From the NCBI GenBank assembly GCA_963931605.1, contig OZ007031.1, forward strand, positions 434,001-498,000: DNA of 64,000 nucleotides, read 5' to 3'. A program made the translations under genes and the position numbers. Under the pieces are notes generated by a model that saw only the letters and a program-made list of their open reading frames with translations, was not told where the DNA came from and searched no databases. Positions within the stretch are counted from its first letter, which is position 1; every line of letters begins with the position of its first letter. Shown here in pieces: positions 24,430 to 33,194 of the stretch. Source of the DNA: CALUOB01 sp944322305 (GTDB lineage Bacteria > Actinomycetota > Coriobacteriia > Coriobacteriales > Coriobacteriaceae).

Positions 24430-27132
24430 ATGCCGACCGCTCCTGAGAATCCGTATGCCCGCACCTTGAAGGTCGCTGGCGCATCGTACCGCTACTACGA
24501 CGTGACCGCTGTGCCCGGCGCCGACCGCTTGCCGGTGAGCCTCAAGATCCTGCTCGAGAACGTAATCCGCCGCGCCTCAAGCGCCGAGGCGGCCCAAGCG
24601 GCGGCCGAGAAGGTCGTGGCCGCCGGTCTCGCGGGCAAGCCCGGCGAGGAGATCGAGTTCATGCCCGCCCGCGTGCTCTTCCAAGACTTCACCGGCGTGC
24701 CCGTGTTCGTGGACTTCGCCGCCATGCGCGACGCCGCGGCCGAGCGCGGGGCCGACCCGGCGCTCATCAACCCGCAGATCCCCTGCACGCTCGTGGTAGA
24801 CCACTCCGTCACGGCCGACGTGGCGGGTTGCCCGGGGGCGCTCGAGCGCAACATGGAGCTCGAGGCTGCGCGCAACGCCGAGCGGTTTTCGTTCCTCAAG
24901 TGGGCGTCCGAGAGCTTCGACAACGTGCGCATCGTCCCGCCGGGGGTCGGCATCTGCCACCAGCTCAACGTTGAGCGCTTCTGCCGCGTGGTATGGGACG
25001 GCGCGACTGCCGACGGCGTGCGCGAGGCATACTTCGACACGCTCGTGGGCACCGACTCGCATACGCCCACGGCCAACGGCCTCGGCGTGCTCGGCTGGGG
25101 CGTGGGCGGCATCGAGGCCGAGGCCGCGGCGCTGGGGCAGCCTGTCACCATGCGGGTGCCCGCCGTGGTGGGGGTGCGCCTCACCGGCGCGCTCTCGGGC
25201 GGCGCCTGCGCCATGGATGTGGCGCTGGCCTTTGCCGAGAAGCTCCGCGCCGAGGGCGTGGTGGGGTGCCTCGTCGAATGCTTCGGCCCCGGCGTGGCCA
25301 CGCTCAGCGCCACGCAGCGCGCCACCATCGCAAACATGACGCCCGAGTACGGCGCCACCGCCACGCTCTTCCCTGCTGACGAGGCTGCGCTCGCCCAGCT
25401 CGAGCTCACCGGTTCGGCCGACGCGGTGCCGCTTGCGCGCGCTTACCTCACGGCCCAGGGGATCCTGGCTGATCCTTCCGCGGCTGCGGGCGTGCAGGCC
25501 CCTGCCCCCGAGCCCGTGTACGCCAAGGTGCTTGAGCTCGACCTTTCGGCCGTGGAGCCCTCGCTCGCCGGTCCCAGCCGCCCGCACAACCGCGTAAGCA
25601 TCTCGGGCCTCAAAGACCGCGTGCGCGCGACGTGCGCCGAGCACGGGTGCGACCTTGCGGCGTCCTTCGAGATCGAGATGGCGGGCGAGAAGCACCTCGT
25701 GCACCACGGGGCGCTCGCTATCGCCGCCATCACCAGCTGCACCACCGCCACCGACCCGGCCATGATGCTCGCTGCTGGCCTCGCCGCCAAGAAGGCCGTC
25801 GAGCTCGGGGCCGAGCCCGTGCCGTGGGTTAAGAAGGTGCTCGCGCCCGGTTCCCGCGCCACCGCGGAGCTGCTCGCACGTTCGGGCCTCATCGAGCCGC
25901 TCGAGCGCTTGGGCTTCTACGTCTGCGGATTCGGCTGCATGAGCTGCATCGGCAACTCCGGCGAGATCGATCCCGCCCTCAAGCCCGTGGCCGAAGCCTG
26001 CGACCTTGCGAGCGTGCTTTCGGGCAACCGCAACTTCGACGGCCGCATCAGCCCCGACGTGGCGCAGAACTACCTCGCCGCGCCGGCGCTCGTGGTGGCC
26101 TACTCGCTCGTGGGCCGCATGGACGTCGATCTTTCGTGCGAACCGGTGTTCCTGGGCGAGAACGGCTCGGTCATGCTTGCCGACATCATGCCTGACGACG
26201 ACGAGGTTGCCGCCGCGGTGCGCGCCTACGTGACCCCGGAGCTTTTCTCGAGCGTGGCTGGCACGCTCTTTGCCGGCGACGAGGCGTGGGACGCGCTGGG
26301 CGCCGAGCCTTCGGCCACGTATGCCTGGGACACGGCGTCCACCTACGTGCGCAACCCGCCCTACTTCCACCTCGCCCGCCCGCTCGAGGGCGACGAGGGC
26401 ATCTCGGGCGCGCGCGTGCTGGCGCTGCTGGGCGACTTCGTCACCACCGACCACATCTCGCCGGCCGGAGCCATCGCCCGGGATTCCTCTGCGGCCGCCT
26501 ACCTGCGCGCGCACGGCGTGGCTGACGCCGACTTCAACACCTACGGCGCCCGCCGCGGCAACCACGAGGTCATGATGCGCGGCTGCTTCGCCAACGTGAA
26601 GCTCGAGAACCGCCTGGCCGCGGGGCGGGTGGGCGCGTGGTCGCGCAACATGTGGACCGGCGAGGTGGAGCCGCTGTTTGCCTGCGCCGAGGCCGCGCGC
26701 GAGCACGGGGCGCCGCTCGTGGTCGTTGCCGGCAAGATGTACGGCTCGGGCTCCTCGCGTGACTGGGCTGCCAAGGCCCCAGCGCTTCTGGGCGTGCGCG
26801 CGGTTATCGCCGAGAGCTTCGAGCGCATCCACCGCTCCAACCTCATCGGCATGGGGATCCTGCCGCTCGAGTTCCTGCCGGGGCAAAGCGCCGAGAGCCT
26901 GGGGCTTACCGGGTGCGAGGTCGTGGATATCGCGCCGGTAGACGTTTCGGGCGGGCTGCCCCAGCCTGCCGTGGTGGAGGTGGCCGCCACCGCCGAGGAC
27001 GGGACGGTGACGCGCTTTGAGGCGACGGTGCGCGTGGACACGCCCACCGAGGGCGCCTACCTTGCCGCCGGCGGCATCTTGCCGTATGTTTTGAACGGGC
27101 TCGTCGAGCGCGCCGAGGGCGGCGAGCGCTAG
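24430..27132 (+). CDS. acnA: Aconitate hydratase A
   Basis: A 900-residue aconitase of the AcnA/IRP type that isomerises citrate and isocitrate through a [4Fe-4S] cluster. Visible motifs are VDHSVTADV near residue 120, GTDSHTPTANGLGVLGWGVGG near 210-230, and the cluster cysteines in TSCTTATDP (one) and GFGCMSCIGNSGE (two). The swivel domain has FVTTDHISPAGAI, GARRGNHEVMMRG and GKMYGSGSSRDWAAK near 770-784. ATG 24430 follows AAGGGGAGA. No other TCA-cycle gene adjoins it, so it may serve glutamate synthesis in an incomplete cycle. Confidence 0.95.
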   Translation: MPTAPENPYARTLKVAGASYRYYDVTAVPGADRLPVSLKILLENVIRRASSAEAAQAAAEKVVAAGLAGKPGEEIEFMPARVLFQDFTGVPVFVDFAAMRDAAAERGADPALINPQIPCTLVVDHSVTADVAGCPGALERNMELEAARNAERFSFLKWASESFDNVRIVPPGVGICHQLNVERFCRVVWDGATADGVREAYFDTLVGTDSHTPTANGLGVLGWGVGGIEAEAAALGQPVTMRVPAVVGVRLTGALSGGACAMDVALAFAEKLRAEGVVGCLVECFGPGVATLSATQRATIANMTPEYGATATLFPADEAALAQLELTGSADAVPLARAYLTAQGILADPSAAAGVQAPAPEPVYAKVLELDLSAVEPSLAGPSRPHNRVSISGLKDRVRATCAEHGCDLAASFEIEMAGEKHLVHHGALAIAAITSCTTATDPAMMLAAGLAAKKAVELGAEPVPWVKKVLAPGSRATAELLARSGLIEPLERLGFYVCGFGCMSCIGNSGEIDPALKPVAEACDLASVLSGNRNFDGRISPDVAQNYLAAPALVVAYSLVGRMDVDLSCEPVFLGENGSVMLADIMPDDDEVAAAVRAYVTPELFSSVAGTLFAGDEAWDALGAEPSATYAWDTASTYVRNPPYFHLARPLEGDEGISGARVLALLGDFVTTDHISPAGAIARDSSAAAYLRAHGVADADFNTYGARRGNHEVMMRGCFANVKLENRLAAGRVGAWSRNMWTGEVEPLFACAEAAREHGAPLVVVAGKMYGSGSSRDWAAKAPALLGVRAVIAESFERIHRSNLIGMGILPLEFLPGQSAESLGLTGCEVVDIAPVDVSGGLPQPAVVEVAATAEDGTVTRFEATVRVDTPTEGAYLAAGGILPYVLNGLVERAEGGER

Positions 27133-27208
27133 CGGCGACGGTTTTGCGACGCTCCGCGCAGGCGGGGCGCCGAGGTTTTCGCAACGAGGCTATGAGTGGA
27201 GGGGCCAC

Positions 27209-28336
27209 GTGATCTGCCCGCAGTGCAACAGGACCATTGACGACGACGCGGAGTTCTGCCCGGTGTGCCACGCCTTCGTAGGGGACGCGGCGCGCTCGGG
27301 CGAGCAGTTCGTGTTCTGCGACGGATGCGGCGCGCGCCTGTCTGCGGGTGAGCGCGTGTGCCCCAAGTGCGGCCGTCCCGCGCCCTCCATCCTCTCCACG
27401 GAGGCGGCGGCAAGCGACCTGGCTGCCGGCAAGACGGCGAGCTTCCCGCGCCTGACGCGCGAGGAGCTCGAGCGCGCGGGGCTCGCGCGCGACGCCCGGG
27501 TGCCGCAGGTTGAGGCCGGCGACGCGGCGCGCAACCCCTTCGACCCCGACTACCCGAGCATGATCGGCCGCGACGAGCTTGCCCGCGAGAGCAGCGAGGC
27601 GCGCTTCTTCGTGCGGGAGGACGAGGACCCCTATCACTCCCACAAGCGACCGTGGGGCAAGATCATCCTCACGGTGCTGCTCGTTGCCGCCGTGGCGGGC
27701 AGCGTGGCCTTTGTGTACTACGACCCGCTCGACGTGATGCCCGTCATCTACGCGCGCATCCGCGAGGCCGCCGCCGAGGCGTTTCCCTCGCGCCAGCCGG
27801 TTGCGGGCGTTGACGGCGCCGTCGACACCGGCTCCGACGCGGCGGGCGAGCCGGTGGATGCCGACGCGCCCTTGGGCGACGACCAGGTCTACGTGCGCCT
27901 GGCGGCCATCTACGACACGATCGCCTCGTTCCCGGACCGCTACGGCAGCGTGGTCGACGACTACAACACCTGGTACGCCTACTCCGATCGCGCCCACCGC
28001 GAGGAGGGGAGCGCCAGCGCCTACGCCCTGCGCGACGCCTGCGACGCGGTGCTGGACGAGCTCAACACGATGAACGTGCCTGAGGACACGGCGTATGCCG
28101 AGGACATCGAGCATCTGAAGCAGCTGGCCTCTTGGATGCGCACCCGCGCCGACATCATCTGCTCCTCGTGGGACATCTCGCTTTCCTACCCGGAAGGGGA
28201 GCGGCCCGAGGCGAGCGCGGTGACCGAGCCGTTGCGCTCGCGCTCGTCCGAGGACGACGAGGCAAACGAGAACTTCTCGCGCAACCTCGAGGCGTGGCGT
28301 CCGGTCGAGAAGAACGCGCCGAACGCGGACCAGTAG
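27209..28336 (+). CDS. Zinc-ribbon membrane protein of unknown function
   Basis: A 375-residue protein not assigned to a named family. Residues 1-55 hold two zinc ribbons: CPQC (3-6) with CPVC (17-20), then CDGC (37-40) with CPKC (51-54). A charged linker is followed by one membrane helix at about 151-171. The remaining about 200 residues, predicted outside the cell, are acidic and end in a helical region with YGSVVDDYNTWYAYSDRAH. The layout (cytoplasmic zinc ribbons, one helix, extracytoplasmic domain) is common in Gram-positive envelope proteins. The GTG start is preceded by GTGGAGGGG. It lies upstream of the cyclophilin and TPR genes, but a likely promoter before the cyclophilin suggests separate expression. 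Confidence 0.75.
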   Translation: MICPQCNRTIDDDAEFCPVCHAFVGDAARSGEQFVFCDGCGARLSAGERVCPKCGRPAPSILSTEAAASDLAAGKTASFPRLTREELERAGLARDARVPQVEAGDAARNPFDPDYPSMIGRDELARESSEARFFVREDEDPYHSHKRPWGKIILTVLLVAAVAGSVAFVYYDPLDVMPVIYARIREAAAEAFPSRQPVAGVDGAVDTGSDAAGEPVDADAPLGDDQVYVRLAAIYDTIASFPDRYGSVVDDYNTWYAYSDRAHREEGSASAYALRDACDAVLDELNTMNVPEDTAYAEDIEHLKQLASWMRTRADIICSSWDISLSYPEGERPEASAVTEPLRSRSSEDDEANENFSRNLEAWRPVEKNAPNADQ

Positions 28337-28366
28337 GGGCCTTCCAGGCGCTTGCGCGATGCCGAA

Positions 28367-28396
28367 TTCGTGAACGGGCGCGCTTCTTGCTAGAAT
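28367..28396 (+). promoter_or_regulatory. Promoter for the cyclophilin gene
   Basis: TTCGTG, an 18-base spacer and TAGAAT form a reasonable promoter. TGC directly before TAGAAT makes it an extended -10 box. It lies 34 bases before the start codon. Confidence 0.5.
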
Positions 28397-28429
28397 GGGG
28401 CGTGTGTAACGCGTTGACGAGGAGTATGT

Positions 28430-28978
28430 ATGCTGGGAGATCCGCTGTACACGCCTGCGTACGAGGTGCGCGGCGACGAGGTTGCCGACATCACCACGTC
28501 CAAGGGCACGGTGCGCGTGCGTCTTGACGGCGCCGGCGCCCCCATCCATGTTGCCAATTTTTGCGAGCTCGCCGAGGCGGGCTTCTACGACGGGTTGAAG
28601 TTCCACCGCTATGTTCCGGGCTTCGTCATCCAGGGCGGGGACCCCAACACGCGCGAGATGGAGCCGGCCGACGTCGCGGCGGGCAAGCCCGGCCCCGACG
28701 GCATGCCCGGCACGGGCGGCCCGGGGTACCGCATCAAGGCTGAGTACGCCACCAACCCCCGCAACAGCCACGAGGACGGCGCGCTCGCCATGGCGCGCTC
28801 CCAGCACCCCGACTCCGCCGGGTCGCAGTTCTACTTCTGCCTCGGCCCCCAGCACGGCTTGGATTCCGGCTACACGGTGTTCGGTCAGACCCTCTCGGGC
28901 CTCGACGTGATCTCCGCGCTGCGTGCCGGCGACGTTATCGAGCACATCGCAATCACCCACGAGGCCGACGCGCGCTAG
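28430..28978 (+). CDS. Peptidyl-prolyl cis-trans isomerase, cyclophilin type
   Basis: A 182-residue single-domain cyclophilin that isomerises Xaa-Pro bonds during protein folding. GFYDGLKFHRYVPGFVIQGGDP has the catalytic Arg and the Phe of the active site. AGSQFYFCLGP and the LDSGYTVFGQTLSGLDVI end follow. No signal peptide is present, so it is probably cytoplasmic. The start ATG is preceded by GAGGAG. The TPR gene begins 34 bases after its stop, so co-transcription is likely. Confidence 0.93.
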   Translation: MLGDPLYTPAYEVRGDEVADITTSKGTVRVRLDGAGAPIHVANFCELAEAGFYDGLKFHRYVPGFVIQGGDPNTREMEPADVAAGKPGPDGMPGTGGPGYRIKAEYATNPRNSHEDGALAMARSQHPDSAGSQFYFCLGPQHGLDSGYTVFGQTLSGLDVISALRAGDVIEHIAITHEADAR

Positions 28979-29012
28979 CCCGTCGCCCCTTAGAGTGGAG
29001 AAGGAGACACCC

Positions 29013-30401
29013 GTGAACAACCTTCTGTTTGAGCAAGCCCGCGCTGCGTACCAGTCGCGCGACTTCGCGAGCGCCGCGCAGTTCTTCGCGGCCTGCAAAG
29101 ATCCCTCCGAGCCCGCCGGCGAGGCCGATCACCTGCGCGGCAACGCGCTGATGAAGCTCGGCATGTTCTCCGAGGCGGCAGCTGCGTACGAGTCGGCGCT
29201 TGCGGACGCCTCCTACGGGCACGTGGGCGCCCTGCGCACCAACGAGGGCAAGGCCTGCGTGGCCATGGGCGACACCGAGCGCGCCATCGCGTGCTTCCGC
29301 GCCGCGGCGCAAGACCCCACTTATCCCACGCCCTACAAGGCGCAGCTCGCCCTCGGCGAGCTTTTGCTCTCCCAGGGCAACGTCACGGAGGCCGGCGTGG
29401 CCTACCGCCAGGCCGCCATCGACGAGACCAACCCCGAGCCCGCCTCGGCGCTCTCCAAGCTCGGCGGCTGCTTTGTGGCGCTCGGCCGTCCGCAGGACGC
29501 CATCGAGGCCTACCGCACCGCGCTCGACTTCTCCGGCCCCTCCACCAACCAGAACGCCATCTACGCCGGCCTCGGCCAGGCGTGCGTGGCCGCCAGCCGC
29601 ATGGACGAGGCACTCGACGCCTTCAACCAGGCCCTCGCCGACGGCACCTACGCCTTGAGCTCCGAGGCTGAGGCCGACTACCAGCGCGCCCGCGGCCTCA
29701 TGGAGGGCAAGGGCGGCCTTTCCGGCACCGGTTCCAACACCGCCTCCACCTCCGGGGTGCTCTACGACCCGCTCGACCCGCTGGGCAAGTCCGGCGAGTT
29801 CATCCCCGACCCCTCCGACACGGGCTTTTTCACCCTCACGGAGAACGAGATGATCCAACAGGACAAGCAGGAGATGAAGATCAAGCGCAAGCGCAAGCAC
29901 ACCGGCCTCAAGGTCTTCATCGTCATCGTGCTCATCGTGCTCATCGCGGGCGGCGGCGCCTTCTACGCCTTCTACCGCGGCATGGGCATCCCCTCGCAGC
30001 AAGAGGTCCTCACGAGCCTGTTCGACGACGTGACGGCGGGCCAGGACGCTACCGAGAACCTCGCCGCCGGGCTCACCGACGACCAGAAGCAGCTCATCAT
30101 CTCCATGGTGCCGCAGGGTGCTACGGCCCAGATCACCAACATGGACCAGTCGATGACCGAGTCCACCGCCTCGGTCGAGGTCACGCTCGCCGGCGGCGGC
30201 GTGCAGGACTACACGGTGACCTTCGTGCGCGACGGCATCGGCTGGGTTGTCTCGGGCCTCACGCTCGACTTCGACTCGCTTGACGACGGCTCCGACACCT
30301 CGGACGACGTCGCTGACCAGGATGGGGCGGCCGCTGACGACGGCGCGGCCGACGAAGGTGCCCAGGACGCCGACGCGGCGGGTGCCGACGCCGCCGCGTA
30401 G
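29013..30401 (+). CDS. TPR-repeat single-pass membrane protein
   Basis: A 462-residue protein with about six tetratricopeptide repeats in its first about 220 residues (units such as ARAAYQSRDFASAAQFF and GDTERAIACFRAAAQDP), indicating protein-protein contacts in the cytoplasm. A basic stretch KIKRKRKHTGLK leads into one membrane helix near residue 300-320. A small extracytoplasmic domain then contains VEVTLAGGGVQDYTVTFVRDGIGWVVSGL, resembling DUF4878/lumazine-binding-like folds. It ends in an acidic Asp/Ala-rich tail. GTG 29013 is favoured by AGAAGGAG upstream; the frame is open to 28923 inside the cyclophilin gene. Function is unknown. Confidence 0.8.
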   Translation: MNNLLFEQARAAYQSRDFASAAQFFAACKDPSEPAGEADHLRGNALMKLGMFSEAAAAYESALADASYGHVGALRTNEGKACVAMGDTERAIACFRAAAQDPTYPTPYKAQLALGELLLSQGNVTEAGVAYRQAAIDETNPEPASALSKLGGCFVALGRPQDAIEAYRTALDFSGPSTNQNAIYAGLGQACVAASRMDEALDAFNQALADGTYALSSEAEADYQRARGLMEGKGGLSGTGSNTASTSGVLYDPLDPLGKSGEFIPDPSDTGFFTLTENEMIQQDKQEMKIKRKRKHTGLKVFIVIVLIVLIAGGGAFYAFYRGMGIPSQQEVLTSLFDDVTAGQDATENLAAGLTDDQKQLIISMVPQGATAQITNMDQSMTESTASVEVTLAGGGVQDYTVTFVRDGIGWVVSGLTLDFDSLDDGSDTSDDVADQDGAAADDGAADEGAQDADAAGADAAA

Positions 30402-30518
30402 GGTTATTTCGCGTATTCTCAAGGCGCGGGCGGGCTTTGCGGGCCCGCGCGCGCTACACTGAGCTTCTCAGCGCATAAAACATCTACGCCGGGTGCGCCC
30501 CGGTTTTGAGGAGTAGCC

Positions 30519-31562
30519 TTGTTCTCGCTCATGGACATGTTCTTCGGCCAGTACGGCGGTGACCTCGCCATCGACCTCGGCACGGCAAACACGCTCGTGG
30601 CCGTGCGCGGCAAGGGCATCGTTATCCGCGAGCCTTCCGTGGTCGCTATCGACCGCAACGATGAGCGCATCCTGGCCGTCGGCATGGACGCCAAGCGCAT
30701 GCTCGGCCGCACCCCGGGCAACATCGTGGCCGTGCGCCCGCTCAAGGACGGCGTCATCGCCGACTTCGACGTCACGGAGGCCATGCTGCGCTACTTCATC
30801 GAGAAGGCGCGCGAGAAGCGCTACCCGTGGTCGCCGCGCCCGCGCGTGGTCATCTGCGTTCCCTCCGGCGTCACGTCGGTGGAGAAGCGCGCCGTCTTCG
30901 AGGCCACTATCTCGGCCGGCGCCCGCCAGGCCTACCTCATCGAGGAGCCCATGGCCGCCGCCATCGGCGCCGACCTGCCGGTTGAGGAGCCCACCGGCTC
31001 CATGGTGGTCGACATCGGCGGCGGCACCACCGAGGTGGCCGTTATCGCCATGGGCGGCATCGTGGTCTCGCAGTCCATCCGCATCGCCGGCGACGAGTTC
31101 GACCAGTCCATCTTGAGCCACGTGCGCGACGCCTACAACCTCGCCATCGGCGAGCGCACGGCGGAGGACATCAAGATCAAGGTGGGCTCGGCCGTACCGC
31201 TCAAAGACGAGCTCGACGTCGAGGTCAACGGTCGCGACGTCATAACCGGCCTGCCCAAGACGGTGCGCATCGAGTCCGAGGAGATCCGCCGCGCCCTCAA
31301 CAAGCCGCTTGACGAGATGACCAAGGCCGTGAAGGACGCGCTTGACGCCACCCCGCCTGACTTGGCCTCCGACCTCATGTACTACGGCATCCTGCTCACG
31401 GGCGGCGGCGCGCTTCTGCGCGGGCTCGACGTGCGCCTGCGCGACGAGACGGGCGTTCCCGTGAACGTGAGCCCCACCGCGCTCGACAACGTGGTTATCG
31501 GTTGCTCGCGCGTGCTCGAGGCTAACGCCTTCGACGGCGGGTTCGTCCAGACTAACGCCTAA
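30519..31562 (+). CDS. mreB: Rod shape-determining protein MreB
   Basis: A 347-residue actin homologue that forms membrane-bound filaments guiding side-wall peptidoglycan synthesis. The nucleotide site has DLGTANTLV (phosphate 1), VVDIGGGTTEVAVIAMGG (phosphate 2) and LTGGGALLRGLD (adenosine). PSVVAIDRN and EEPMAAAIGADLPV are typical. TTG 30519 is chosen because GAGGAG ends five bases upstream and gives the N-terminus FSLMDMFFGQYGGDLAIDLGT. The ATG 12 bases later would be too far from it. It is the first gene of the mreBCD-mrdA-rodA group. Confidence 0.95.
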   Translation: MFSLMDMFFGQYGGDLAIDLGTANTLVAVRGKGIVIREPSVVAIDRNDERILAVGMDAKRMLGRTPGNIVAVRPLKDGVIADFDVTEAMLRYFIEKAREKRYPWSPRPRVVICVPSGVTSVEKRAVFEATISAGARQAYLIEEPMAAAIGADLPVEEPTGSMVVDIGGGTTEVAVIAMGGIVVSQSIRIAGDEFDQSILSHVRDAYNLAIGERTAEDIKIKVGSAVPLKDELDVEVNGRDVITGLPKTVRIESEEIRRALNKPLDEMTKAVKDALDATPPDLASDLMYYGILLTGGGALLRGLDVRLRDETGVPVNVSPTALDNVVIGCSRVLEANAFDGGFVQTNA

Positions 31563-31583
31563 CGGCCCGAAGGAGCCCTTCCC

Positions 31584-32606
31584 TTGGCACGTACGCAGCG
31601 CTACAAGTCCACCGCGCGCAAGCAGCAATCAACGGGTCTGCGCCCGTTGATTGCGTTTTGCGTCATATCCATCCTCGTGCTCACCTTCTACCTGCGCGAG
31701 GGTGACGCCGGCGTCATCCACAACGTCCGCAGCGGGGTGACGGCGGTTACCATGCCCCTGCGCGTGGCGGGCAGCGCCGTTGCTGCGCCGTTCAACGCCC
31801 TCGGCAACATCTTCGGCAACCTCACCGCCTCGGAGGAGACGCTCTCCGAGCTCAAGGCCGAGAACGCTGAGCTCAACGCCCAGGTGGCCGAGCTTTCCGA
31901 GGCGCAGGAGACCGCCTCGCGCCTTGAGGACCTGCTGGGGCTGCAGAGCACGTACAGCCTGAAGTCGGTGGCCGCCCGCGTGATCGGCACCTCCGGCGAC
32001 GCGTGGACCAAGACCGTCACCATCGACAAGGGCACCTCCGACGGCTTCACCGTGAACATGCCCGTCACCAACTCGGCGGGCGTGATCGGCCAGATCATCG
32101 AGGTCTCGGCCACGAGCTCGGTGGTGCGCCTCATCACCGACGAGGGCTCGGGCGTGTCTGCCATGATCCAGTCGACCCGCGCCCAGGGGATGCTCCAGGG
32201 CCAGCCCGACGGATCGCTGCTCTTGAGCTACGTTCCCATCGACGCCGAGGTGGAGACGGGCGACATGGTGGTGACCTCCGGCATCGGCGGCGTGTACCCC
32301 AAGGGGCTGCCGCTGGGACGCGTCTCGTCGGTGGAGAACGCCGACAACGCCCTGTACTACACCATCGTGGTAGACGCCTTCGCCTCGGTTGAGAACCAGG
32401 AGGAGGTGCTCGTGATCACCTCGCTCACCGAGGATCAGACCGCGAGCGCCGACGACATCGCGCAGGCCGACGACAACCCCGCCGGCACCGCTGCGGACGC
32501 GGGCGGCGACGACGCCGGCGCGACCCAGGACGCCGCCACGGACGAGAGCGGCACCTCGGCTGATGACGGCGCAGGCACCGGCAACGACGCCGAGGGAGGG
32601 GAGTAG
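31584..32606 (+). CDS. mreC: Cell shape-determining protein MreC
   Basis: A 340-residue bitopic protein that links MreB with the PBP2-RodA synthase. One membrane helix lies at about residues 21-40 (LIAFCVISILVLTFYL). A coiled coil follows at about 75-110, and then two beta domains with KGTSDGFTVNMPVTNSAGVIGQI and GDMVVTSGIGGVYPKGLPLG. The final about 55 residues are an Asp/Ala-rich acidic tail not needed in the family. A TTG start is used, with GAAGGAG upstream. It is separated from mreB by 21 bases. Confidence 0.93.
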   Translation: MARTQRYKSTARKQQSTGLRPLIAFCVISILVLTFYLREGDAGVIHNVRSGVTAVTMPLRVAGSAVAAPFNALGNIFGNLTASEETLSELKAENAELNAQVAELSEAQETASRLEDLLGLQSTYSLKSVAARVIGTSGDAWTKTVTIDKGTSDGFTVNMPVTNSAGVIGQIIEVSATSSVVRLITDEGSGVSAMIQSTRAQGMLQGQPDGSLLLSYVPIDAEVETGDMVVTSGIGGVYPKGLPLGRVSSVENADNALYYTIVVDAFASVENQEEVLVITSLTEDQTASADDIAQADDNPAGTAADAGGDDAGATQDAATDESGTSADDGAGTGNDAEGGE

Positions 32607-32609
32607 GCC

Positions 32610-33185
32610 ATGGAGGTGCGCGACAAGTACACGATCCGCCACACGGTGGCCATCCTCTCCGTGGTGTGCGTAGTGCTGCAGCTGGGCCTCACGCCGCAGA
32701 TCTCGATTGGCGGCGGCACCATCAACTTCATGCTCATCCTCACCGGGTCGGTGGCGCTGCTGTGCGGCAGCCGCGCCGGGTGCGTGGCGGGCTTTCTCGC
32801 CGGCACGCTGTACGACTTCACCATGCCGGTACCCGCCGGCCTCATGATGCTCGCGCTCACCGTGACCGGCTTCGTGCTGGGCAGCGGCGAGCGCAACCGC
32901 TTGCAGGAGCAGCTCGACGTGTCGGTGAAGCTGTTCGCCATCGCCTGCTGCGCGGTGAACGTGCTCTACGCCATCGCGCTCCTTCTGCTCGGCGCGCAGC
33001 ACGACATCCTCATGGCCATCTTCGGCCACGGGCTCGCGTCGATCGTGCTCGACGTGCTCGTGGCGCTTCCGTTCTTCTACGTGCTGGCCCGCGCCGACGT
33101 GAGCCAGACCTTCTCGCGTTCCAACAGCTTGCGCTCGGTTAACACGCGTCGCACTGCGGGAAAGCGCTATCGGAAACTTCATTAG
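32610..33185 (+). CDS. mreD: Rod shape-determining protein MreD
   Basis: A 191-residue membrane protein with about five hydrophobic segments (for example VAILSVVCVVLQLGL near residue 13 and INFMLILTGSVALLCG near 39). Sequence conservation in MreD is low, but size, topology and position between mreC and mrdA make the call secure. It starts three bases after the mreC stop. The C-terminus is basic. Confidence 0.85.
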   Translation: MEVRDKYTIRHTVAILSVVCVVLQLGLTPQISIGGGTINFMLILTGSVALLCGSRAGCVAGFLAGTLYDFTMPVPAGLMMLALTVTGFVLGSGERNRLQEQLDVSVKLFAIACCAVNVLYAIALLLLGAQHDILMAIFGHGLASIVLDVLVALPFFYVLARADVSQTFSRSNSLRSVNTRRTAGKRYRKLH

Positions 33186-33194
33186 GCGGTATCC

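Noticed and set aside
24101..24469. Open frame spanning R4 module 2 and the acnA start
   Set aside because: It overlaps the true acnA start in another frame and is composed of repeat units; no domain is visible.
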